From an uncultured Oscillospiraceae bacterium (GTDB taxonomy: Bacteria > Bacillota > Clostridia > Oscillospirales > Oscillospiraceae): a DNA stretch of 22,381 nucleotides. The translations under genes and the position numbers were made by a program. Below the pieces are notes generated by a model. That model was not told where the DNA came from and did not search any database. It saw only the letters and a program-made list of their open reading frames with translations. The stretch is from contig CAKUNY010000011.1 in the NCBI GenBank assembly GCA_934668605.1, forward strand, positions 1-22,381. Direction: 5' to 3'. This document shows, in pieces, positions 7,109-15,193 of the stretch. Within the stretch, counting starts at the first letter, position 1. The number at the start of each line of letters is the position of its first letter.

Positions 7109-8077
7109 ATGATTCGATACATATTAAAGCGTGTGGCGATGATGATCCCGGTGCTGCTGGGCGTGACGCTGATCATTTTTACAATGATGTATTTTACACC
7201 CGGCAGTGCGGAGGACTTCATTTTAGGCGATCTGGCAACGCAGGAGGATAAGGAGATCTTCCGCGAGGAAAACGGTCTGAACGATCCGTTTTTCGTACAG
7301 TTCGTCCGGTATGTCGGAAACATTTTAAAGGGAGATTTCGGAACCTCGTATACAACGAAGCTGCCGGTAATGGATGAGATCTCGAGCCGCTTCGGAAACA
7401 CGCTGCTTCTGGCGGCGCTGGCAATTGCATTTGCCGCGATTCTCGGAATTATATTGGGCGTCATATCAGCGGTTCGACAATACAGTTTGCTGGATAATCT
7501 GACGCGTATTTTCGCCATGCTCGGCGTTTCCATGCCGAGCTTCTGGGAAGGATTGATGCTGGTGATCCTGTTCTCTGTCGTGCTGAATGTGCTTCCGCCG
7601 TCCGGAATTGCAACATCGAAGGCTTGGATCCTTCCGGCTGTTACGATCGGCACGCAGTCTCTGGCTGCCATTATGCGCATGGTGCGCTCGAGCATGCTCG
7701 AGGCGATCCGGCAGGACTATGTTACCACGGCGCGCGCAAAGGGACAGACAGAGCTTCGGGTGATTTCGCATCACGTATTTCGCAACGCGGTGCTTCCGAT
7801 CATCACGGTCATCGGCAATAGCTTTACCAAGCTGCTCGGCGGCGTTGCGGTCGTTGAGATTGTTTTTGCGATTCCCGGCGTCGGTAAGCTGATCGTGGAA
7901 GCCATTAAAATGAAAAATGCGCCGCTTGTGCAGGGCGGCATCCTATATATTGCGTTCTTTATGTCGATCGCAAATCTGGTGGTTGATATTATTTACGCAT
8001 TTGTAGATCCTCGCATCCGCTCGCAGTATGTCACGGTGAAGCAAAGGAAAAAGAGAGGCGACAAGGATGAAAAATAA
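7109..8077 (+). CDS. ABC transporter permease, DppB/OppB type
   Basis: A 322-residue inner-membrane permease with the DppB/OppB layout: an N-terminal helix (MIRYILKRVAMMIPVLLGVTL), a long external loop containing GLNDPFFVQFVRYV and GDFGTSY, then five further membrane helices. The cytoplasmic EAA loop, which contacts the ATPases, is visible as YVTTARAKGQTELRVISHHVFRNAVLP (quoted in part: ARAKG, FRNA-LP). It pairs with the DppC-type gene to form the translocation channel. The start at 7109 follows GGAGG with a 6-base spacer; an in-frame TTG at 7079 lies inside the preceding hairpin and is rejected. The 3' end overlaps the next gene by 11 bases, indicating translational coupling. Confidence 0.95.
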   Translation: MIRYILKRVAMMIPVLLGVTLIIFTMMYFTPGSAEDFILGDLATQEDKEIFREENGLNDPFFVQFVRYVGNILKGDFGTSYTTKLPVMDEISSRFGNTLLLAALAIAFAAILGIILGVISAVRQYSLLDNLTRIFAMLGVSMPSFWEGLMLVILFSVVLNVLPPSGIATSKAWILPAVTIGTQSLAAIMRMVRSSMLEAIRQDYVTTARAKGQTELRVISHHVFRNAVLPIITVIGNSFTKLLGGVAVVEIVFAIPGVGKLIVEAIKMKNAPLVQGGILYIAFFMSIANLVVDIIYAFVDPRIRSQYVTVKQRKKRGDKDEK

Positions 8078-8939
8078 CCCCTCTGGAAGTGAAAAAAGAA
8101 AAAGCCAGTTTGCGGTTTTTGCCGGGCGTTTCGCAAAAAACAAGGCGGCGATGGTGGGCTTCGTGATCATCATTCTGCTGGTCTGCTGCGCGCTGTTTCC
8201 GCAGCTGTTTACCGGATACGATCCAATCAAGCAGGTGCTTCAGGATCGCAATCTGCCGCCTAGCGCCGCGCATATTTTCGGCACAGACGATTTTGGGCGG
8301 GATATTTTCTGCCGCGTCGTCTATGGCTGCCGCACGAGCCTTGTGATCGGCCTGAGCGTCGTGCTGTCGAGCTCGATCGTCGGCATCATCCTGGGCTGCA
8401 TTGCGGGAAGCAGCGGCTCCATTGGAGATAACATTGTGATGCGCGGAATGGACATTCTCATGGCGATCCCGTCGACTATGCTCGGTATTTCTATCGTTGC
8501 CGCGTTTGGCCAGAGCGTTGTGAACCTTGTCATTGCGCTTTCCATCAGTATGATCGCGCCGATGGCGAGACTGGTGAGAATCTCCGTTCTCTCCGTCAAG
8601 GATCAGGAATATGTGGAGGCGGCAAGATCCTGCGGCGCAAGCGGCATCCGGATCATGCTCCGCTACATTCTGCCGAACTGCATGGCGCCGCTGATCGTTC
8701 AGGCGACCATGAGCATTGCGGCAGCAATCATGGCGGCAACGGCTTTGAGCTTTATCGGCCTGGGCGTGCCTGCGCCGACACCGGAATGGGGCTCTATGGC
8801 CTCGGCGGCGCGCAACTATATCCGCGATTACTGGTGGCAGGTCACGTTCCCCGGCCTTGCGATTATGGTCACGGTCTTTTCGTTTAACCTGCTTGGCGAC
8901 GGCTTGCGCGACGCGCTGGATCCGAAGCTGAAGAACTAG
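8067..8939 (+). CDS. ABC transporter permease, DppC/OppC type
   Basis: A 290-residue second permease. A polar, Lys-rich N-terminal tail precedes the first helix (AAMVGFVIIILLVCCALFPQ), then comes HIFGTDDFGRDIFCRVVYG, a hallmark of DppC/OppC proteins, and five more helices. The EAA loop (YVEAARSCGAS, then RYILPNCMAP) is intact. It overlaps the DppB-type gene by 11 bases and sits 10 bases ahead of the first ATPase gene, so the four transporter parts are made together. The length is normal for the family. Confidence 0.95.
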   Translation: MKNNPSGSEKRKSQFAVFAGRFAKNKAAMVGFVIIILLVCCALFPQLFTGYDPIKQVLQDRNLPPSAAHIFGTDDFGRDIFCRVVYGCRTSLVIGLSVVLSSSIVGIILGCIAGSSGSIGDNIVMRGMDILMAIPSTMLGISIVAAFGQSVVNLVIALSISMIAPMARLVRISVLSVKDQEYVEAARSCGASGIRIMLRYILPNCMAPLIVQATMSIAAAIMAATALSFIGLGVPAPTPEWGSMASAARNYIRDYWWQVTFPGLAIMVTVFSFNLLGDGLRDALDPKLKN

Positions 8940-8949
8940 GAGGGCGCTT

Positions 8950-9933
8950 ATGTCTGAGAATATTTTGGTGATCCGCGATTTGCGCGTGACCTACACGTCC
9001 GGAAAAGAAACGGTCAAGGCGCTCAACGGGATCAGCCTCACCTTAAAAAAGGGAGAGACGCTTGGCCTCGTGGGGGAAACCGGCGCCGGTAAGACGACGC
9101 TTGCAAAGGCGATTCTGCAGTTGATCCCGAATCCTCCCGGAAAAATCACGAGCGGCGAGATCTTCTATCAGGGACAGGATCTGCTGAAGCTCTCCCACGC
9201 ACAGATGCGCAAGATCCGCGGCCGTGAAATTTCGATGATCTTTCAAGATCCGATGACGGCTTTAAATCCGGTTCTGACTGTCGGCGAGCAGATCGCGGAG
9301 GTTATCCGGCTGCACCAGAAGGTGAGCCGCGCGGAGGCGATGGTCAAGGCGCAGGAAATCATGGAAATGGTCGGCATTGAGGGCGCGCGCTGCGTCGAGT
9401 ATCCGCACCAGTTCTCTGGCGGCATGAAGCAGCGCATCGTGATCGCGATCGCGCTGGCCTGCAACCCGACGCTGCTGCTTGCGGATGAGCCGACTACCGC
9501 GCTGGATGTTACCATTCAGGCGCAGGTGCTCGATCTGATCGAGAAACTGAAGACAGAGCTGGGAACGTCGCTTGTTTTAATTACACACGACCTTGGCGTC
9601 GTCGCAGAGATCTGTAACAAGGTCGCGGTCGTATATGCAGGCGAGGTGATCGAATACGGAACGCTGGAGGATATTTACAACCATACCGCACATCCGTACA
9701 CGGTCGGTCTGTTTGGCTCGATCCCGAACTTCAATGAAGATGTCAGAAGGCTGACACCGATTCCCGGTATGATGCCGGACCCGACGAAGCTGCTGGAGGG
9801 ATGCAGCTTTGCCGACCGGTGCCCGCAGGCCTGCGACGAATGCCGCAAGGGAACGATCCCGAATGTTGAGATTGCACCGGGGCATATTGTGAAATGCCTG
9901 AAATACGAAGGAAAGGCGGATACGGCAGAATGA
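8950..9933 (+). CDS. ABC transporter ATP-binding protein, DppD/OppD type
   Basis: A 327-residue cytosolic ATPase that powers the importer. Walker A is GETGAGKT (42-49), the Q-loop segment is MIFQDPMTALNPVLTVGEQI, the signature is FSGGMKQR, Walker B is LLLADEPTTALD and the switch His lies in ITHDLG. The C-terminal oligopeptide/dipeptide extension is present, with Cys in FADRCPQACDEC, a pattern that in some relatives binds an iron-sulfur cluster. GGAGGG precedes the ATG. The stop codon overlaps the next start (ATGA). Confidence 0.95.
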   Translation: MSENILVIRDLRVTYTSGKETVKALNGISLTLKKGETLGLVGETGAGKTTLAKAILQLIPNPPGKITSGEIFYQGQDLLKLSHAQMRKIRGREISMIFQDPMTALNPVLTVGEQIAEVIRLHQKVSRAEAMVKAQEIMEMVGIEGARCVEYPHQFSGGMKQRIVIAIALACNPTLLLADEPTTALDVTIQAQVLDLIEKLKTELGTSLVLITHDLGVVAEICNKVAVVYAGEVIEYGTLEDIYNHTAHPYTVGLFGSIPNFNEDVRRLTPIPGMMPDPTKLLEGCSFADRCPQACDECRKGTIPNVEIAPGHIVKCLKYEGKADTAE

Positions 9934-10901
9934 GCGCGATACTGGAAGTTAAAAACCTGAAGAAATATTTCAAAACACCGCGCGGGATTCTGCACGCCGT
10001 GGATGACGTCACGTTTTCCGTTCAGGAGGGCAGAACGCTCGGAATCGTCGGAGAGTCCGGCTGCGGCAAATCGACGCTGGGACGCACGATCATCCATCTT
10101 CACGAAAAAACGTCCGGAGAGGTCTGGTTTGACGGAAAAGAGATCAGCGACGTTAAGGGCGGCGAACTCAAAGAGCTCCGGAAGGATATGCAGATGATTT
10201 TCCAGGATCCCTTTTCGTCTCTGAACCCCAGAATGACGGTCGCACAGTCCATTGCCGAGCCGCTGAAAATCTACAAGGCCTGCGCGTCGGGCAGCGAGAT
10301 GGAAGCGCGCGTCAATGAGCTGATGGACACGGTCGGTCTGGCTCGCCGGTTTGCGGATGTCTATCCGCATGAGCTTGACGGCGGCCGGCGGCAGAGAATC
10401 GGCATTGCCAGAGCCATCGCGCTTCGTCCCAAGCTGATCGTCTGCGACGAGCCGGTTTCCGCGCTGGACGTGTCCATACAGGCGCAGGTGCTGAATCTGA
10501 TGCAGGACTTGCAGGAGCAGCAGCACCTGACCTACTTGTTCATCACGCATAATATGGCGGTCGTCAAGCATATTTCCGACGACATCCTTGTGATGTACCT
10601 GGGAACGATGGTAGAAAAAGCAAGCAGCGAGAGCATGTTCCGCAACCGGCTGCATCCATATACCAAGGCGCTTTTGAGCGCGGTGCCGATTCCGGCTGTG
10701 ATTCCGAAGGAGCAGAGAAGACGCGAGCTTCTGAAGGGCGAGATCACCTCACCGGTCAATCCAAAGCCCTGCTGCCGGTTCGCGGCGCGCTGCCCGTACG
10801 CGACCGAGGTGTGCCATGCGCAGATGCCGGACTATGAGGAGGTTCTGCCGAATCATTTTGTGGCGTGCCATCATGTTCGTGAAATCAATGGATTAAAGTG
10901 A
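9930..10901 (+). CDS. ABC transporter ATP-binding protein, DppF/OppF type
   Basis: A 323-residue ATPase that heterodimerises with the preceding one. Walker A is GESGCGKS (41-48), Walker B is LIVCDEPVSALD and the switch His is in FITHNMAVV; the C-terminal Opp/Dpp extension carries CCRFAARCPYATEVC. The ABC signature reads LDGGRRQR (149-156) instead of LSGGQxQR. This variant is, to my knowledge, recurrent in clostridial OppF-like proteins and so is probably functional. The start at 9930 overlaps the DppD-type stop; the frame is open upstream to 9894 but that part is not conserved. It ends the importer block, with the creatininase-like gene starting 11 bases later. Confidence 0.95.
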   Translation: MSAILEVKNLKKYFKTPRGILHAVDDVTFSVQEGRTLGIVGESGCGKSTLGRTIIHLHEKTSGEVWFDGKEISDVKGGELKELRKDMQMIFQDPFSSLNPRMTVAQSIAEPLKIYKACASGSEMEARVNELMDTVGLARRFADVYPHELDGGRRQRIGIARAIALRPKLIVCDEPVSALDVSIQAQVLNLMQDLQEQQHLTYLFITHNMAVVKHISDDILVMYLGTMVEKASSESMFRNRLHPYTKALLSAVPIPAVIPKEQRRRELLKGEITSPVNPKPCCRFAARCPYATEVCHAQMPDYEEVLPNHFVACHHVREINGLK

Positions 10902-10912
10902 GGGATTGCAAA

Positions 10913-11653
10913 ATGCAGAACACAAATTGGATCAAAGAAATGAGCACCTCCGAGTTCGCGGAGCGGAAAAAGACGTGCGATACTGTGATCATTCCGGTCG
11001 GCGCGACGGAAGGATACGGCCCGCACCTGCCGCTGGCTTCCGATACGTTTGTTGCCTGTAAGATCGCCGAGCTCGTTGCCGAACAGACGGGCGCGATGAT
11101 CGGACCGACGCTGGAGATCGGAGAATCCTATTCTCTTTCCATGTATCCCGGCACGATGTGCCTGACGCCGCAGACTTGGACGGCGGTTTTCAACGACATC
11201 ATGGACTCTCTGATCAAGTGGGGCTTCCGATATTTCATGATCATCAACGGCCATGCGGGCAATGTGCCGCTTATCGGTCATGTGGTGCGCAGGAAGCAGA
11301 ATGAATGCGGCGTGAAGTGCGCGCAGATCGACTGGTGGCGTTTCGCGCAGAAATTTTCAAATGATGTCTGCGAGAACAAGGGCTTTATGGCGCACGGCCA
11401 TGCCAGCGAGTGCGGCGGCTCTGTTATGCTGTATCTGTATCCGGAGATGGTCGACATGTCGAAGGCAAGACGCGTGGAGCCGGAGCGCGAGAGCTACGTT
11501 CGCGACAGCGATCTTGTGACCTATGTTTCGTTTGCCAAGACAACGCAGTGCGGAATTCTCGGCGATGCGACGGTTGCGACCCTGGAAAAGGGCGAAAAGA
11601 TCGTAACGCGCGCGGTCGACAGAATCGTCGAGTACATGAAGACGGAATTTTAA
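10913..11653 (+). CDS. Creatininase-family amidohydrolase
   Basis: A 246-residue cytosolic protein of the creatininase family, whose members hydrolyse cyclic or linear amide bonds (creatinine, formamide intermediates, mycofactocin peptide). The family blocks are clear: PVGATEGYGPHLPLASDT (28-45) and NGHAGN (112-117). E33, D44 and H114 match the first metal site of creatininase. The second-site ligands differ: the usual His (E-x-H-G) is Y35, and the position of the second-site Glu in creatininase (NGHYEN) is G116, as in many family members. A one-metal enzyme or a different substrate is therefore likely. GAGGG eight bases upstream favours the ATG at 10913 over a GTG at 10898. It directly follows the importer and precedes a nitrilase-type amidase, suggesting stepwise amide or lactam hydrolysis. 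It is probably not a creatininase in the strict sense. Confidence 0.85.
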   Translation: MQNTNWIKEMSTSEFAERKKTCDTVIIPVGATEGYGPHLPLASDTFVACKIAELVAEQTGAMIGPTLEIGESYSLSMYPGTMCLTPQTWTAVFNDIMDSLIKWGFRYFMIINGHAGNVPLIGHVVRRKQNECGVKCAQIDWWRFAQKFSNDVCENKGFMAHGHASECGGSVMLYLYPEMVDMSKARRVEPERESYVRDSDLVTYVSFAKTTQCGILGDATVATLEKGEKIVTRAVDRIVEYMKTEF

Positions 11654-11681
11654 GCATATCGCGGAAAGGAGCAAACGGCGT

Positions 11682-12512
11682 ATGAGAAGGTTTTTGGCCG
11701 GCGTGGTACAGGTTGACACGAACAGTGACTATGAGCAAAATCTGAAAATTGCGGCGGAGCTGGTTGCTGAGGCAGCCGGAAGAGGCGCGAAATTTGTCTC
11801 GCTTCCTGAGGTCTGGGCGTATAAAGGGCCGAATCCGGTGCAGCATGCGGAGGACATTCCGGGCGGACGCTGCTTCAGGCTTTTGTCGGAGCTTGCAAAG
11901 AAGCATCAGATCTGGATCCACGGCGGCAGCATCAACGAAAAGGCAGCGGGAACAGACAAAAAGGCCTATAACACGACAATGGTGATCGCTCCGGATGGAC
12001 AGCTGGCTGCGAAGTATCGAAAGATCCACGTCTTTGATGTGGATGTCGAAGGCGGAAACAGCTTCCGGGAGTCGGATACCAAAATTCCGGGTAAGGATAT
12101 CGTTGTTTATGACACAAAGGAGCTCGGAACCTGGGGCCTATCTATTTGCTACGACATGCGGTTTCCGGAGCTGTACCGCATTATGGCACTGGAAGGCGCG
12201 CAGATTCTGTTTGCCCCGGCGTCGTTTTTGATGCAGACCGGCAAGGATCATTGGGATCATCTGCTCTGCGCGCGGGCTATTGAAAATTCCTGCTATGTGA
12301 TCGCAGCGGCGCAGTACGGTGTCAAGCACGACAGTATCGAATACGGCAAGAGCATGATCGTCGATCCCTGGGGCAACATCATCGCCAAAGCGTCTGATCA
12401 TCCATGCGTGATCACGGCAGAAATCGATCTGGATTATCTGGAGCATGTCCGCCGGCAGGTGCTTTCGCTGAAAAACCGGCGTCCCGACGTTTACAATTTG
12501 AGTCGTATATAA
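11682..12512 (+). CDS. Carbon-nitrogen hydrolase (nitrilase superfamily amidase)
   Basis: A 276-residue cytosolic enzyme with the full nitrilase-superfamily triad: E43 (SLPEVW), K114 (YRKIHVFD) and C156 (LSICYDMRFPELYR). The C-Y-D-x-R-F-P-E-L-Y motif is typical of the Nit1/Nit2/YafV-like branch, which cleaves omega-amides or deaminated glutathione; nitriles are unlikely substrates. Other branches act on N-carbamoyl compounds, so a carbamoyl or simple amide substrate is possible here. AAAGGAG precedes the start. It lies 28 bases after the creatininase-like gene and 13 bases before the RraA-like gene. The pairing with a ring-opening amidohydrolase suggests it removes ammonia from the opened product; that is inference. 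Confidence 0.9.
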   Translation: MRRFLAGVVQVDTNSDYEQNLKIAAELVAEAAGRGAKFVSLPEVWAYKGPNPVQHAEDIPGGRCFRLLSELAKKHQIWIHGGSINEKAAGTDKKAYNTTMVIAPDGQLAAKYRKIHVFDVDVEGGNSFRESDTKIPGKDIVVYDTKELGTWGLSICYDMRFPELYRIMALEGAQILFAPASFLMQTGKDHWDHLLCARAIENSCYVIAAAQYGVKHDSIEYGKSMIVDPWGNIIAKASDHPCVITAEIDLDYLEHVRRQVLSLKNRRPDVYNLSRI

Positions 12513-12525
12513 AGGAGAATGCAAC

Positions 12526-13188
12526 ATGTTGGATGAAAAAACGATTCAGCGGTTTTTGAATGTTGACCCCGCGACCGTAGGCCATTACATCGGCGGCGGG
12601 TATATGCGTCCCGAGATGAAGCCTGTCAAGCGTGACGATCAGCGTATGGTTGGCGAGGCTTATACGGTAAGAATCAGCGGACGCGACTCGTGCGAGCTGT
12701 ATTACGCGATTTATACGGCGCCGAAGGGCTCTGTGATCGTGGTCGACCGCTGCGGCGACGATACCTTTGCCTGCTGCGGCGAGATGGTCGTCCGGTTCGC
12801 GATGAGCCGCGGCATGGCGGGTATCGTGATCGACGGCCCGGCCACAGACTCCCGCGCCATTGAAAAGCTGGGCTTCCCGGTATTTTGCACGGGAATTTCC
12901 GCAGTAACAACGAATATTTATGGCGTCACCGGCGAAACGAACATTCCAATCTGCTGCTCCGGCGCGATCGTGCATCCCGGCGATATCGTCTTCGGCGATG
13001 CAGACGGCGTCGTGGTTCTGCCGCCCGATGGCTATGAAGAGGCGCTCTGCAAGGCCGAAGCGTCCGTTGCAAGAGAGGTCAAGCAGAGAAAGGTGTTTGA
13101 AGAAGGCGGAATGCCGAGCTGGAATCTGGAGCGAATCCATGCGGCGGATATTCAGAGCCTGATCAACGAGTTCAAGAAGTACGAATGA
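12526..13188 (+). CDS. RraA-like / HMG aldolase-fold protein
   Basis: A 220-residue member of the RraA-like family, which includes class II 4-hydroxy-4-methyl-2-oxoglutarate aldolase and oxaloacetate decarboxylase (pyruvate-forming, Mg2+-dependent) as well as the RNase E inhibitor RraA. Family segments are present: GD-x5-CCGEMVVRFAMSRGMAGIVIDG in the middle (residues 77-104) and FPVFCTG after it. The canonical Arg-Asp pair that holds Mg2+ and pyruvate reads T107-D108: the Asp remains and the Arg is Thr. Catalysis may use another residue (R110 is close), or the substrate differs. Old database names such as 'demethylmenaquinone methyltransferase' should be ignored. The stop overlaps the start of the EamA gene. 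Fold firm, reaction open. Confidence 0.85.
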   Translation: MLDEKTIQRFLNVDPATVGHYIGGGYMRPEMKPVKRDDQRMVGEAYTVRISGRDSCELYYAIYTAPKGSVIVVDRCGDDTFACCGEMVVRFAMSRGMAGIVIDGPATDSRAIEKLGFPVFCTGISAVTTNIYGVTGETNIPICCSGAIVHPGDIVFGDADGVVVLPPDGYEEALCKAEASVAREVKQRKVFEEGGMPSWNLERIHAADIQSLINEFKKYE

Positions 13189-14099
13189 GCCGAACAGGGG
13201 CACAGGCCGGTTTGAGCCTGCGCCGGGCGGGAGGCAGTCTGTCGCTGCTGGCCGCGGCGGTTATCTGGGGATTTTCGTATGTTGTAGCGGCAGCTGCGGC
13301 CAGAAGAACGGATGCGCTGTTTTTGACCTTCTACCGGTACGTTCTGGCGGCGGCAGGAATGCTGGCGGCGGTATGGCTGTGCAAGATCAGGATTTCGGGA
13401 ACGGTTCTGCGCAAAAGCTGGCTGCTGGGGCTGCTGCTGTCCATGAGCCAATACATTCAGGTTTCAGCAGCGGGCTACAGCACGCCCGGGAAAATATCCT
13501 TTATCACAGCGGCATACGTCGTCTGGGTGCCGCCGCTCGAGGCAGTTTTCGAAAGAAAGAGGCTGACGCTCCGCAGTGTGGGGCTTTCTCTTCTGACGCT
13601 GCTCGCGCTCAGCCTTCTGTACGATCTGCGAGGAGCAGTCAACCGGGGCGATGTGCTTGCGGTGTTTGGAAGCCTTGGCTTTGCTGCGCATATTCTCTGC
13701 TCCGAGCGAGCACTGCAAACGCAGCCGGCTGAGCCGCTGGCGGCCATGCAATTCGCGTGGGGCGCGATTTTCTCCGGCGCGCTGCTGCTGCTCAAAGAGG
13801 GAACGCTCCGTCTGGAGCAGACCGATACGCAGCTGTGGCTGGAGATCGGCTACCTTGGCGCGTTCAGCACGCTGGCGGGGTTCCTGCTGCAGATGCATGG
13901 TCAGCGGCGGGTACCAGCCGGGACGGCGTCAATCCTTCTGTCGACGGAGGCAGTGTTCGGACTGCTGTTTTCTGTCCTGGCGGGGAAAGAGACGCTGACG
14001 GTCAAAAGCATGATCAGCTTCGCACTGATCTCGTGTGCGGTCTGGCTGACGCAGACGAAAAAGAATAAAGACGAAAGAGTCTACGAGGTGAAGAAATGA
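13185..14099 (+). CDS. EamA/DMT-superfamily membrane transporter
   Basis: A 304-residue polytopic membrane protein with ten predicted hydrophobic helices in two EamA repeats. The first repeat begins GGSLSLLAAAVIWGFSYVVA, with the typical tryptophan-glycine start, and contains FLTFYRYVLAAAGMLAAV; the second begins near GDVLAVFGSLGFAAHILC and ends GTASILLSTEAVFGLLFSVL, a well-known EamA signature. DMT proteins usually export metabolites or amino acids, or exchange nucleotide-sugars. The gene overlaps both neighbours by four bases (ATGA at 13185 and 14096), so it is locked into the catabolic operon. It may export a product or overflow intermediate, or import a second form of the substrate. There is no sequence evidence for the substrate. 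Confidence 0.92.
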   Translation: MSRTGAQAGLSLRRAGGSLSLLAAAVIWGFSYVVAAAAARRTDALFLTFYRYVLAAAGMLAAVWLCKIRISGTVLRKSWLLGLLLSMSQYIQVSAAGYSTPGKISFITAAYVVWVPPLEAVFERKRLTLRSVGLSLLTLLALSLLYDLRGAVNRGDVLAVFGSLGFAAHILCSERALQTQPAEPLAAMQFAWGAIFSGALLLLKEGTLRLEQTDTQLWLEIGYLGAFSTLAGFLLQMHGQRRVPAGTASILLSTEAVFGLLFSVLAGKETLTVKSMISFALISCAVWLTQTKKNKDERVYEVKK

Positions 14100-15157
14100 A
14101 AAGCTATCTGGTTTCTTCAAAGGATCTGGAACGATTTGAAGAAAAACTGTTTGAAGCGGTCGGACTGCGCGCCGCGGACGCACATAGCGTTGCCGCGCTT
14201 CTGGTTCACGCGGATCTTCGGAATGTCAGAAGTCACGGCGTGCTTCGGACAAAGCCGTATCTTGATAAGATTCTCGGCGGCGGTGCAAAAAAGGACAGCA
14301 CGTACGAGGTGGTGCATGAAACACCGAATACGGCTGTGATCGACGCCGCGGGCGGGCTGGGCGCACTGGCCGGGGAAAAGGCGGTGAAGCTTGCCAGAGA
14401 AAAGGCAAAGGCGCACGGAATCGGCATGGTTTCCGTTCGCAACAGCAACCACTTCGGCATGGGCGGATATTGGGCGCTGAAGCTGGCAGGGGACGATATG
14501 ATCGGCTTTGCCTGCTCGACGACCGATCTGACAATGGGGCCTCCGAACTGCAAAATGCCGTTTATGGGAAACAATCCGTTTTCCATTGCGTTCAAGGCGT
14601 GCGATGCGTATCCGGAGGTCTGTGTCGATATGGCGACGAGCGGCGTCGCGCTCGGAAAGGCGAAGGATCTGGACAAGCGTGGTCTGCCGATCCCGAGCGG
14701 CTGGATGCTGGACAAGGACGGAAACGACACGACGGATATTCAAAAGTGCTTCATGATGGTTCCGATGGCAGGACACAAGGGCTTTGGCATCGCGTTCGCA
14801 ATTGAGCTCTTCGCAACGCTGCTTTCCGGCGGTGTATTGTCCCCGGATGTCAACAACCAGGACTTGACCGACACGCCGGAGCTTTCCAGCCAGTGCTTTG
14901 CCTGCTTTGACATTGCCGCATTCAGAGATCTGGAACAGTTCCGGAAGGACGCGGGCGCGTACATTGAAAGGCTCCATGCGCTGCCGATGAAGCCGGACGC
15001 GGGCAAGGCCAAGTATCCCGGCGAAATTGAGTATACAAACAAGCTTGCGAACCTCTCACGAGGCATCGAGCTGCCGGAGGCGCTGGCGGACGAGCTGGAG
15101 GAGCTGGGCAAGCAGCTGCATGTGGACAGCAGATTCCTGAAAGAGCAAACACTGTAA
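14096..15157 (+). CDS. Ldh2-family NAD(P)-dependent 2-hydroxyacid dehydrogenase
   Basis: A 353-residue member of the malate/L-lactate dehydrogenase (Ldh2, Ldh_2) family, unrelated to Rossmann-type LDH, which includes ureidoglycolate dehydrogenase (AllD), L-sulfolactate dehydrogenase (ComC) and 2,3-diketogulonate reductase (DlgD). Family motifs are visible: DLRNVRSHGVLR with S46-H47-G48, NSNHFGMGGYW with H119, GNNPFSIAF, and GHKGFGIAFAIELF near the end. The enzyme oxidises a 2-hydroxyacid to a 2-oxoacid or the reverse. Its company of amidohydrolases makes a ureidoglycolate-like or hydroxy-dicarboxylic substrate attractive, but none of the other allantoin genes are present. The ATG overlaps the EamA stop by four bases. 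Confidence 0.92.
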   Translation: MKSYLVSSKDLERFEEKLFEAVGLRAADAHSVAALLVHADLRNVRSHGVLRTKPYLDKILGGGAKKDSTYEVVHETPNTAVIDAAGGLGALAGEKAVKLAREKAKAHGIGMVSVRNSNHFGMGGYWALKLAGDDMIGFACSTTDLTMGPPNCKMPFMGNNPFSIAFKACDAYPEVCVDMATSGVALGKAKDLDKRGLPIPSGWMLDKDGNDTTDIQKCFMMVPMAGHKGFGIAFAIELFATLLSGGVLSPDVNNQDLTDTPELSSQCFACFDIAAFRDLEQFRKDAGAYIERLHALPMKPDAGKAKYPGEIEYTNKLANLSRGIELPEALADELEELGKQLHVDSRFLKEQTL

Positions 15158-15193
15158 TAAACCGGACAGAAAAACCAAAATGGGAGAATGATC

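Noticed and set aside
10374..10397. Defective ABC signature (LDGGRRQR) in the second ATPase
   Set aside because: The variant appears recurrent in clostridial OppF-like proteins and all other ATPase motifs are intact, so it is not taken as loss of function.
5401..10901. Naming the importer as a specific dipeptide, oligopeptide or nickel system
   Set aside because: Family 5 binding proteins have very varied ligands and the neighbouring enzymes do not suggest peptide use, so no dpp/opp/nik symbols were assigned.
10913..15157. A creatinine or allantoin degradation pathway
   Set aside because: Creatininase-like and AllD-like members are present, but there is no creatinase, sarcosine oxidase, allantoinase or allantoate hydrolase, and the creatininase-like protein lacks the second metal site.
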